A DNA stretch of 20,202 nucleotides from positions 1 to 20,202 of the forward strand of contig JANXXW010000433.1 in NCBI GenBank assembly GCA_025350425.1, given 5' to 3'. The translations under genes and the position numbers were made by a program. Origin of the DNA: Rhodospirillales bacterium. Its GTDB lineage: Bacteria; Pseudomonadota; Alphaproteobacteria; Acetobacterales; Acetobacteraceae. This document shows, piece after piece, positions 13,660-20,202 of this stretch. Position 1 is the stretch's first letter; the number at the start of each line of letters is the position of its first letter. Under the pieces are notes generated by a model. That model was not told where the DNA came from. It ran no database searches and worked only from the letters and a program-made list of their open reading frames with translations.

Positions 13660-14445
13660 TCAAACCAAAACCTGCAAATCCCCATCCACGCTCAACGCTT
13701 GACCGCTGATCGTGCGACCGAACGGGCTGCATAGATACAGCGCCATGTTGGCGATGTCGTTCTGGGTGACGAAGCAGCGCAGGCTGGTGGTTTGCAGGGC
13801 GCGGTCGATCTGGTCGTTCTCGCCGATCACCGCCGCCTCGGCTTTGGCCTTGAGCACGGACCGGATGCGCGGTCCCTCGACCAGGCCGGGGAGGATGGCG
13901 TTAACGCGGATGCCGTCCGGGCCGAGTTCGATGGCCATGGTCTTGGTCAGGCCGATCACGCCCCATTTGGCGGCGGCGTAAGGGCTGCGGAGACGGAAGC
14001 CGAACCGGCCGGCGGCGGAACTGAGGTTGATGATGGCGCCGCCGCCGGCTGCCCGCAACGCAGGCACGGCGCGGCGGGCGGTGTGGAACATAGCGGCGAG
14101 GTCGATGCGCAAGGTGGCTTCGACCTCCTCGGGCGTCACATCTTCAACCGGTCGGGTGGGGCCTGCGATACCAGCGTTGTTGACGAGGACATCGAGCCCG
14201 CCGTGGTGGGAGATGGCGGTCTCCATGAATGCGTCGAGTTCGGCGGCGCTGCCTGCGTCAGCCCGCATGTGGGGATGCGGGGAGGACGATAGCGCCGCTT
14301 CGTCGATGTCGGAGACGTAGACATTGGCACCGCATGCGACAAAACCGTCGGCCATGACGCGGCCGATACCGCCGGCGCCTGCGGTGATGGCGACACGTAG
14401 GCCGGTAAGATCGACGGTGAGCGGGGCCGATGCGCCAATGATCAT
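13660..14445 (-). CDS. Short-chain dehydrogenase/reductase (SDR)
   Basis: A 261-residue classical SDR oxidoreductase, NAD(P)-dependent. It shows the cofactor motif TAGAGGIGRVMADGF (GxxxGxG around 22-28). An acidic VYVSDIDE follows the second strand, suggesting NAD preference. VLVNNAGIAG (NNAG at 89-92) and a catalytic Ser143-Tyr156-Lys160 set in INLSSAAGRF and SPYAAAKWG are present. The usual catalytic-tetrad Asn on helix 4 appears as Asp115 (LRIDLAAMF), a small departure from the norm. The C-terminus VDGDLQVLV is family-like. The ATG at 14445 follows AAGGGAGA at good spacing. It is transcribed leftward, diverging from the SPFH gene. The substrate is unknown; the SDR family is too broad to call from sequence. 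Confidence 0.9.
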   Translation of the reverse strand: MIIGASAPLTVDLTGLRVAITAGAGGIGRVMADGFVACGANVYVSDIDEAALSSSPHPHMRADAGSAAELDAFMETAISHHGGLDVLVNNAGIAGPTRPVEDVTPEEVEATLRIDLAAMFHTARRAVPALRAAGGGAIINLSSAAGRFGFRLRSPYAAAKWGVIGLTKTMAIELGPDGIRVNAILPGLVEGPRIRSVLKAKAEAAVIGENDQIDRALQTTSLRCFVTQNDIANMALYLCSPFGRTISGQALSVDGDLQVLV

Positions 14446-14517
14446 GTTAAATCTCCCTTAGGAGTCACATGTTAGATTGAAGCGGCAATGGCGGCCAATA
14501 TCCGCCCGGAGACTGAA

Positions 14518-15510
14518 ATGAGCCAAAGCTTCGTGATCGTATGGGTATTGCTGTTGGTCCTGGTGGTGGTGACCGTGTTCGCGGGCGCCAAAACCGTACC
14601 GCAAGGTCAGATGTGGACGGTGGAGCGGTTCGGGGCATTCACGCGACTGCTGAATCCCGGGCTGAACTTCCTGGTGCCGTTCGTAGACCGCGTCGGCCGC
14701 AAGCTGAACGTGCAGGAGCAAGTGCTCGACATTCCCGAGCAGAGCGTAATCACCGGCGACAACGCGACGGTGACGGTTGACGGGGTGATCTACTACCGCG
14801 TCCTGGAGGCGGATAAGGCGGCCTACCAGGTGCAGAACCTTGGGCAGGCGCTGAGCACTCTGGCGATGACCAACATCCGCGCGGTGATCGGCGAGATGGA
14901 ACTGGACGCGGCGCTATCGTCACGCGAGCGGATCAACACGCAGCTGCTGCTTATCCTGGATGGCGCGACCCATCCGTGGGGGGTGAAGGTGAGCCGGGTG
15001 GAAATTCGTAAGATCGAGCCACCGGAGAACCTGATCCGCGCGATGAACCTGCAGATGACGGCCGAGCGCGAACGCCGAGCCTCGGTAGCGAAGGCGGAAG
15101 GCGAGCGGCAGGCAGCCGTGCTGCGGGCGGAAGGGCAGAAGCAGGCGCTGGTGCTGTCTGCCGAGGGCCGCCAACAGGCCGCGAACCGGGACGGCGAGGC
15201 GCGTGAGCGGCTGGCCAAGGCGGAAGCGGCTGCGACCAGGATGGTGGCTGAGGCCGCCGCGGCGGGTGGTGAGCCGGCACTGCGCTACTTCATCGCCGAT
15301 CGGTACGTGCAGGCGTTCCATGCCCTGGCGACCGCGCCGAACACCCGGCTGGTGATCGTGCCGATGGAGTCCGCCGCATTGGCGGGCGGGATAACGCAGG
15401 CGCTGGAGCTGCTGCGCGCACCCACGGCGGAGATAGCGGCGCAGGCGAGTGCGGCGGCCAATGCGGCGGCGGCGGCGCGGGCGACCTCCGTTCCGCCAAC
15501 ACCATCGTGA
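14518..15510 (+). CDS. Stomatin-like SPFH/band-7 membrane protein (QmcA type)
   Basis: A 330-residue SPFH protein that forms oligomeric membrane scaffolds. The N-terminal membrane anchor is very hydrophobic (FVIVWVLLLVLVVVTVFAGA, about 5-24). The band-7 domain (about 25-180) has VPQGQMWTVERFGAFTRLL and NPGLNFLVPFVDRVGRK, typical of stomatin/QmcA. Next come PPENLIRAMNLQMTAERERR and a coiled coil rich in Ala, Glu, Arg and Gln (about 180-250), then an Ala-rich tail. ATG 14518 is chosen because CGGAG lies 6 nt upstream and gives a standard short cytoplasmic or periplasmic N-tail; ATG 14488 would add 10 residues. Its stop overlaps the start of the next gene, the NfeD-like partner, as TGATG. This pair is a conserved unit in which NfeD binds the SPFH oligomer. 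Confidence 0.93.
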   Translation: MSQSFVIVWVLLLVLVVVTVFAGAKTVPQGQMWTVERFGAFTRLLNPGLNFLVPFVDRVGRKLNVQEQVLDIPEQSVITGDNATVTVDGVIYYRVLEADKAAYQVQNLGQALSTLAMTNIRAVIGEMELDAALSSRERINTQLLLILDGATHPWGVKVSRVEIRKIEPPENLIRAMNLQMTAERERRASVAKAEGERQAAVLRAEGQKQALVLSAEGRQQAANRDGEARERLAKAEAAATRMVAEAAAAGGEPALRYFIADRYVQAFHALATAPNTRLVIVPMESAALAGGITQALELLRAPTAEIAAQASAAANAAAAARATSVPPTPS

Positions 15511-15950
15511 TGGCGTCGCCAGACCTGCTGTCGCCCATCGCCATCTGGCTTGGCGCCGGTCTGGCGCTGATGGTGGCAGAAGCGGTGCTGCCCGGGGCGT
15601 TCCTGGTCTGGTTGGGAATCGCGGCGCTGGGGACCGGCTTGCTGGAACTGGCGTTCGGATTGGGGTTCGAGTTGCAGGTGATCTCGTTCGCGGCGCTGGC
15701 CTGCATCGCGGTGGGATGCGGGTTGGCGCTGCGGCGCAAGGTGAAGCCGAACGAGCTGAACATGCCGGGCTCGGGCTTGGTGGGTCGGCCTGCGATGACG
15801 CTGGGGTTCGTGGGGCGGCAAGGTCGGGTGCGGCTGGGGGACAGCGACTGGGAAGCGCGGCTGATCCCCGACGCGCCGGAGGTGAAGCCAGGGGCGATGC
15901 TGCGGGTGGTCGGCCTGGACGGGACTGTGCTGGTGGTGCGGCCGGATTAG
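15510..15950 (+). CDS. NfeD-like membrane protein
   Basis: A 146-residue short NfeD-type protein without the protease domain. The N-terminal half has two or three hydrophobic segments (IAIWLGAGLALMVAEAVLPG, FLVWLGIAALGTGLLELAFG and ISFAALACIAVGCGLALR). The C-terminal soluble part (about 90-146) has the OB-fold-like NfeD pattern MTLGFVGRQGRVRLGDSDWE followed by GAMLRVVGLDGTVLVVRPD. Translation is coupled to the SPFH gene: its ATG at 15510 overlaps the TGA of that gene. Known SPFH-NfeD pairs act together in membrane organisation and quality control. It converges with the O-antigen ligase-like gene, whose stop overlaps its own by two bases. Confidence 0.92.
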   Translation: MASPDLLSPIAIWLGAGLALMVAEAVLPGAFLVWLGIAALGTGLLELAFGLGFELQVISFAALACIAVGCGLALRRKVKPNELNMPGSGLVGRPAMTLGFVGRQGRVRLGDSDWEARLIPDAPEVKPGAMLRVVGLDGTVLVVRPD

Positions 15951-17116
15951 GTTGCGCGGGCCTCGGCGAGGCCAAAGCCCAGCAGCAGGAAAAAGAAGCC
16001 GCCGATCTCGATGGCGGTGAAGCCGCTGGTGGATGCGATCGGCCACTCCTGGATGAACGCCGCAACAAACAGGCCGACGCGCAGCGGAGTCGGGTTGTGC
16101 CACAGCCCACGGGCGAGCGGGACCAGCCAGGCGATGATGAGACCGCAGAAAAGCAACATTCCGGGAATGCCACTTTCGGTGGCGGCTTCGAGGTAGTGGT
16201 TATGCGGGTGGATATTGCAGACGCCCGCCGCATCGCCGTAGACGGGATCGCCACAGACGCGGCGATAGGCGTCGAAACCCTGGCCGAAGATCGGATGGGC
16301 GGCAGTGATGGCGATGGCGCGGCCGGCGATGCGGCCGTAATCGCTGTCCGGGAAGTCCTCCATCTGGGCGGAGAACTTGATGACGAGGCGGTGGAAGGTC
16401 GGTGGCGAGATCACGGCCGAGGCACCGAGCAGCACCCCGCCGGTGACGATCGCGGCCAGCATGGCGGTGCGCAGGCGTGGCAGCAGAAGCCCGGTAAGGA
16501 TCAGCCCGAGCAGCGTCAGGAGCAGTGGCATCCGCTGGCCGATCAGCACGACGATGCCGGTGGCGGCGATGATCAGGGGCAGAACCAGCCGCAGGTTGCC
16601 GATCGCCAAGATCGCCGGGAACAGCAGCCGCGAGAACGGGGTAGCGGCGCGGGGATGCTCGAACGGTCCGGTGAGTGCGCCATCGGCGCTACGGGGGAAG
16701 CCTTGCAGGTCGTGCCCGGTGACGAACTGGAGCAGGCTTTGCCCGCCGATATACAGCGCCGTGGCCATCACCACCCGCTGCATCCATAGCCGGGCGGCGG
16801 CCGGTTTCAGCACGTCGTGCTCGAGTGCTGCGACGAAGACGAGGAAGCGGCCCATGGCGATGGCCTGGATCAGATTGCCGCCGTTGCCGCCGCTGATCCA
16901 GGGGATCGAGCAGATGACCAGCCAGCCCCACCAGATCGCGGCCACCCGGACCCATCCGGAGCCAAGCCACGTCCAGTCACGCGCGAGCGCGCACCGGGCC
17001 AGAAAACAGAGGTCGATGAGGCCGATCAGGATCTCGGCGACGGCGCGGCCGTGCATCAGGAACGCCGGCAGGATCAGCGTCGCCGCCAGTGCCAGGCGGG
17101 CAAGCCAGAAAGCCAT
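15947..17116 (-). CDS. O-antigen ligase/polymerase-like membrane protein (Wzy_C family)
   Basis: A 389-residue polytopic inner-membrane protein with about ten hydrophobic segments. It has the Wzy_C/WaaL layout, a long periplasmic loop after the middle helices. Near 310 it shows HPHNHYLEAATESGIPGMLL, matching the H-x-HN-x-x-L-x-x-x-x-x-x-G loop signature of O-antigen ligases. RIAGRAIAITAAHPIFGQGF upstream of that loop is also typical (the RxxxW-x-A-x-x-x-xxxPxxGxG-like motif). It would join lipid-linked glycan to an acceptor, or polymerise it. It is the last gene visible in the leftward operon, 9 nt after the acyltransferase-3 gene. Whether it is ligase, polymerase or a related transferase cannot be settled without the glycan locus. 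Confidence 0.85.
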   Translation of the reverse strand: MAFWLARLALAATLILPAFLMHGRAVAEILIGLIDLCFLARCALARDWTWLGSGWVRVAAIWWGWLVICSIPWISGGNGGNLIQAIAMGRFLVFVAALEHDVLKPAAARLWMQRVVMATALYIGGQSLLQFVTGHDLQGFPRSADGALTGPFEHPRAATPFSRLLFPAILAIGNLRLVLPLIIAATGIVVLIGQRMPLLLTLLGLILTGLLLPRLRTAMLAAIVTGGVLLGASAVISPPTFHRLVIKFSAQMEDFPDSDYGRIAGRAIAITAAHPIFGQGFDAYRRVCGDPVYGDAAGVCNIHPHNHYLEAATESGIPGMLLFCGLIIAWLVPLARGLWHNPTPLRVGLFVAAFIQEWPIASTSGFTAIEIGGFFFLLLGFGLAEARAT

Positions 17117-17125
17117 GTCGATACC

Positions 17126-18187
17126 CTATTTGGGAGTGGCGGGCATGAGGATCGCGGTGGCGCGGGCGCGCCGCAGGCCGCGCATCGCGGGGTATTCGAC
17201 CATGTGCCAGGAAAGATAGGCCACGCACGCCGTGAGCACCACGCAGGTCAGCACCGGGAAGGCGAGGCCGGGCCAAAGCGTCAGGATCAGTTGCTGCATG
17301 GGGAAGGCATATAGGTACATGCCATAACTGATATCCCCGAACCGGCCCGCGCCGCGCACCACGGGCAGCGACATGCGGCCGAAGCAAATGACCATGTAGG
17401 GCAGCGTGAGCCACTCAAACGGCAGGTTCCACCAATCGAACCAGGACGAAATGACGTAGTTGAGCGTGAAGAACAGCAGGCACAGGTCGGCCCGCCACAG
17501 CCCGGCCACGCGCGGCGCCAGCAACGCCAGCGCGCCGCCCACGAAGAAGAACGGCACCTCGACCAGGGCGTATTTTAACGCGATCCCGTAAATGCTGGGG
17601 TCCGGCGCCCCCGCGCCCTCGAACATGTAGAGGCCGGTGCCGCCGATGGCCACGGCCAACGACGCCAGCGCCCAGCACCGCGCGATGGGGCGACGCCAAG
17701 CCGCCACTGCGATCAGCGGGACGGTGAGATAGCACATAAACTCCGGCGCCAGGCTCCACAGCGAGCCATTGACGGCCCTGGGCTCAGGCAGGTCCACGAA
17801 CACTCCAGGCAGGAAAAGCTGCAATCTCAACGCGATATTAAGCAGATAACGCCAGGTTTCGTTGCGCTGGAGATACTCTGCGATGGGCAGGGTGGTGGTG
17901 AGCGGACCCACTATGACGATCGTGGCGAGGACGCAGGCCGCGAGACCGGGAAAGATGCGCAGCGCGCGCTTGGCCAGGAACGGCCCGAGGCGCGGCGTGC
18001 GCTCCCAGCTTCCTGTCACGAGATAGCCACTGATGCTGAAGAACACGTCGAGGCCGACGCGGGCGAACGGCACGCCCCATAATCCCGGCCCCACGCCGCC
18101 GGTCATGTTCCAGCCGTGGCCATGGATCACCATGAGGGCGGCCATCAGGCGCAGGAAGTCGAAATTGTTGCGGCGACTGACGTTCAT
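17126..18187 (-). CDS. Acyltransferase-3 family membrane protein, catalytic residues intact
   Basis: A 353-residue AT3 (OafA/Nod X-type) integral-membrane acyltransferase, with about ten hydrophobic segments and no C-terminal SGNH domain. These enzymes transfer acetyl or other acyl groups to surface glycans or lipids from the cytoplasmic side. The family R-X10-H motif is present: Arg13 in NFDFLRLMAAL and His24 in VIHGHGWN. The later DVFFSISGYLVTGSW and RALRIFPGL blocks follow, and Glu149 lies in the SLWSLAPEFMCYL motif. ATG 18187 is the start; it overlaps the upstream AT3 stop as ATGA, so translation is coupled. The frame is open to 18487 only as a shadow over the upstream gene. It sits between a catalytically altered paralogue of equal length and a ligase-like gene, suggesting glycan decoration. 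Confidence 0.92.
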   Translation of the reverse strand: MNVSRRNNFDFLRLMAALMVIHGHGWNMTGGVGPGLWGVPFARVGLDVFFSISGYLVTGSWERTPRLGPFLAKRALRIFPGLAACVLATIVIVGPLTTTLPIAEYLQRNETWRYLLNIALRLQLFLPGVFVDLPEPRAVNGSLWSLAPEFMCYLTVPLIAVAAWRRPIARCWALASLAVAIGGTGLYMFEGAGAPDPSIYGIALKYALVEVPFFFVGGALALLAPRVAGLWRADLCLLFFTLNYVISSWFDWWNLPFEWLTLPYMVICFGRMSLPVVRGAGRFGDISYGMYLYAFPMQQLILTLWPGLAFPVLTCVVLTACVAYLSWHMVEYPAMRGLRRARATAILMPATPK

Positions 18188-19245
18188 GGTGCCGGATACG
18201 ACAGCCGGCGCAGGCTGGACCCGTGCCACGTCCAATCCAGCGCCGGCCGCTCGACGAGGTGCCACGACACATAGCCGGCCGCCAGCGACAATGCGCCGCA
18301 CAGCATGATGGGATGCGGGCAGGCCGGCCACAGCGCCACTACCGATTGCTGGATCGGGAATGCGTAGAGATACAGGCCATAGCCCGGGTTCCCCCAGCGT
18401 CCGAGGCCGCCCAACAGAGGCAGGTCCATGCGGCCGAAACAGGCCACCAAGTAGGGTAGGCTGACCCATTCGAGGATCAGGTTCCACTCACCGAGCCATG
18501 TCGCCGAGACCCAGTTGGCAGCGAACAGCAGCATGGCGACGTCGGCGCGCCAGAGTTGCTTCACCCTATCCTGGATGTGGCGCAGTGCTGCGCCGACTAT
18601 GAAGAACGGCAATTCGATCAGGATATCGATGTGCCGGGGATGGTAGAAATGCGCCCCCTTCACCAGCGGCAGGGACAGCGCGATTGCGCCAGCCGCGATG
18701 CCCCAAACGCGCCAGCGTGGCGGCAGCAGGAATATCGGCGGCAAAGCCAGGCAGAACAGCAATCCCGGCAGCAGCGTCCACAGCATCGGGTTGACGGTCC
18801 CGACCCATTGCTGCCCCTGGAACACGCCGGGGAGCCACAGCTTCTCGACGAATGCGATATTGCTCAGGTAGTCCAACGTCATTCCGTTCAGGGCATAGCC
18901 TCGCAGCGGGAGATGCGTCGCGAGCGGGCCGATGATGGCTGCCGACACCAGGACGCAGAGGGCCAGACCCGGCATGATCCGCCGCAGCCGCCCGGCTACG
19001 AACGCCAGCAGGTGGGGCCGCCGTAGCCAGCTTCCCGCGACGGTAAAGCCGCTGATGGCGAACAGCAGGTCGAGCGCGAAGCGGGAGAACGGTGCGCCCC
19101 AGAACGCGCTCGCGGGGGCACCGGTCAGGATCAGGCCGTTGCCATAGACCACCGCCATACCCGCCGCCACGCGCAGCAGGTTGAAGTTGCCGCCGTGATC
19201 CGTCCGCGTAGCGGAAGCCTCGGTGATGGATGCCTCAATAGCCAA
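18184..19245 (-). CDS. Acyltransferase-3 paralogue lacking catalytic residues, likely pseudoenzyme
   Basis: A 353-residue AT3-family membrane protein, the same length as its neighbour and clearly related (LFAISGFTVAGSW, RLRRIMPGL, YGLYLYAFPIQQ and SWHLVERPAL align with it). Arg25 is kept in NFNLLRVAAGM, but the R-X10-H histidine is Asn36 (VVYGNGLIL) and the other His of the HGH pair is Tyr34. The conserved Glu of the WSLAPE block is Gly161 (LWTLLPGLLFCL). The reading frame is otherwise intact with normal hydrophobic segments. The start is a TTG at 19245, overlapping the end of the gamma-glutamyltransferase gene by 11 nt, with no better ATG downstream, so expression probably depends on coupling. 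It may be a degenerate copy, a substrate-binding or regulatory partner of the active AT3, or an enzyme using other chemistry. Confidence 0.85.
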   Translation of the reverse strand: MAIEASITEASATRTDHGGNFNLLRVAAGMAVVYGNGLILTGAPASAFWGAPFSRFALDLLFAISGFTVAGSWLRRPHLLAFVAGRLRRIMPGLALCVLVSAAIIGPLATHLPLRGYALNGMTLDYLSNIAFVEKLWLPGVFQGQQWVGTVNPMLWTLLPGLLFCLALPPIFLLPPRWRVWGIAAGAIALSLPLVKGAHFYHPRHIDILIELPFFIVGAALRHIQDRVKQLWRADVAMLLFAANWVSATWLGEWNLILEWVSLPYLVACFGRMDLPLLGGLGRWGNPGYGLYLYAFPIQQSVVALWPACPHPIMLCGALSLAAGYVSWHLVERPALDWTWHGSSLRRLSYPAP

Positions 19246-20202
19246 GCGCCATGCCGTCCTTGCGGGGATCGGAGCCGCCGATCAGGCATCCACGTTCGTG
19301 GTCGATCCAGACCGCCTGCCCGCCGCCATGCGGATTCTCCACCGGCCCGACCTCGTGGCCCATCGCGGCCAGCCCGGCCAACACATTTGCCGGGATGCCG
19401 CGCTCGGCCTCCACCTTGCCGTTGATGGCCAAGATGCGCGGCAGGTCCAGCGACTCCTGGATATCCAGCCCGTAATCGAGGTGGTTGGTCAGGAACAGCG
19501 TCTGCCCCATCGGCTGGAAATGCCCGCCCATCACGCCGTAGGGCATCACAGGCACGCCGCCCTTGGTCAACATGCCGGGGATGATCGTGTGCATCGGGCG
19601 CTTATGCGGCGCGATGCAGTTGGGATGGCCGCGTTGCAGCCGGAAGCTGTAGCCACGGTTATGCAGCATCACCCCGGAGGCCGGCGCCAGGATGCCGGAG
19701 CCGAAGCCCTGGAACAGCGAGTTGATGAAGCTGCAAGCGTTGCCGTCGCGGTCGACCACGCAGAGATATACCGTGTCGCGATGCACGGGCAGCGCCGACT
19801 CGCCGGGCGCGGGCAGATGCGGCATCGCCACGTCGTCGCGGATCAGGCGGCGGAGGCTGGAGAGATACGCGGGGTCGGTCAGCCGCGCGACCGGCACCTC
19901 CACCTGGGCGGGATCGGCCAGGAAGGCGTCGCGGTCGCGAAACACGAGGCGGGCGGCTTCGAGGTGGCGGTGCAGGCGCACCAGACCGAGCGGCCCGTCG
20001 GGCGCCGGTCCAAAACCTTCGAGGATACCGAGCATCATCAGCACCAGCAGGCCGGAGCCGTTGGGAGGGCATTGCCACACGTCATGCCCGTGCCAGGACG
20101 CGGTGATCGGGTCCACGAACTCGGCGGCGGTGCGCCCGCGGGCGAAATCCTCCGCCGTGTGCAAGCCGCCACGCGCCCGCAATGCTGCCACCATGTCGGC
20201 CG
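19235..20202 (-). CDS. Gamma-glutamyltransferase family protein (5' end outside window)
   Basis: About 322 C-terminal residues of a gamma-glutamyltranspeptidase-like Ntn hydrolase; the frame is open to the right edge. These proteins self-cleave before a threonine that becomes the nucleophile, then cleave or transfer gamma-glutamyl groups. Here the nucleophile is the Thr in HRDTVYLCVVDRDGNACSF, which aligns with Thr391 of the E. coli enzyme. The usual SLFQGFGSGILAPASGVMLH, LHNRGYSFRLQRGHPN, MHTIIPGML and MGGHFQPMGQTLFLTNHLDY blocks follow. A KDGMALGY end closes the protein. The small subunit is therefore complete; most of the large subunit is missing from view. It is the first visible gene of the leftward operon with the AT3 genes, whose start overlaps its stop. 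A role in glutathione or peptide turnover is likely; any link to the glycan genes is only positional. Confidence 0.92.
   Translation of the reverse strand, partial: ADMVAALRARGGLHTAEDFARGRTAAEFVDPITASWHGHDVWQCPPNGSGLLVLMMLGILEGFGPAPDGPLGLVRLHRHLEAARLVFRDRDAFLADPAQVEVPVARLTDPAYLSSLRRLIRDDVAMPHLPAPGESALPVHRDTVYLCVVDRDGNACSFINSLFQGFGSGILAPASGVMLHNRGYSFRLQRGHPNCIAPHKRPMHTIIPGMLTKGGVPVMPYGVMGGHFQPMGQTLFLTNHLDYGLDIQESLDLPRILAINGKVEAERGIPANVLAGLAAMGHEVGPVENPHGGGQAVWIDHERGCLIGGSDPRKDGMALGY

Noticed and set aside
15449..16789. Long open frame antisense to the O-antigen ligase-like gene
   Set aside because: Composition is the Gly/Asp/Gln/Arg-rich pattern of GC-rich antisense shadows, and both strands already hold real genes (NfeD-like and ligase-like) there.

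Overview
The window looks like ordinary chromosome from a GC-rich alphaproteobacterium, most likely Rhodospirillales/Acetobacteraceae. The grounds are the high GC content, the rpsT-dnaA gene pair, alphaproteobacterial-looking protein sequences, and an SPFH/NfeD pair. I saw no phage, transposon, CRISPR array or other clear mobile element. The taxonomic placement is an inference from sequence style, not from a search.

Layout. (1) Positions 1-3960 are a phosphonate-utilisation (C-P lyase) locus. phnG-phnH-phnI run leftwards as a tightly coupled operon that leaves the window, and phnF (repressor)-phnM run rightwards. The two arms diverge from a 103-bp gap holding a perfect 10-bp palindrome, TGTCTAGACA, that overlaps the -10 box of a good phnG promoter. 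This is an easily read autoregulated phosphonate switch. (2) 4035-7032 holds an enoyl-CoA hydratase, rpsT (S20) with its own promoter and terminator, and dnaA. (3) 7050-9087 holds a leftward ThDP-dependent enzyme of the acetolactate-synthase type. It diverges from an 83-residue stand-alone Lrp/AsnC ligand-binding (RAM) domain, and a long near-perfect hairpin lies between them. (4) 9108-9387 holds tRNA-Asn(GTT) on the minus strand and tRNA-Leu(CAA) on the plus strand. (5) 9450-10981 holds a small exported glycine-zipper protein, a 57-aa lipoprotein and a D-2-hydroxyacid dehydrogenase. (6) 11011-12758 is leuA, preceded by a small leucine-containing leader ORF and followed by a good intrinsic terminator. 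(7) 13075-15950 holds a lipoprotein, an SDR oxidoreductase, and a stomatin-like SPFH protein coupled to an NfeD-like partner. (8) 15947-20202 is a leftward operon: gamma-glutamyltransferase (5' end outside the window), two tandem acyltransferase-3 membrane proteins and an O-antigen ligase-like protein, with overlapping or nearly touching ends.

How the genes work together. The phn genes form one pathway: PhnG/H/I with PhnJ (not in view) attach phosphonate to ribose, PhnM trims the triphosphate, and PhnF controls expression. The right-hand operon probably modifies and ligates a surface glycan. Its most unusual feature is that one of the two same-length acyltransferase paralogues has lost both the R-X10-H histidine and a conserved glutamate, so it looks like a pseudoenzyme encoded next to an intact copy.

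I found no wholly novel system. The observations most worth following are the acyltransferase pseudoenzyme pair, the PhnF operator/promoter, the leuA leader ORF, the possible AUU start of the glycine-zipper gene, and the 8755-8802 hairpin.
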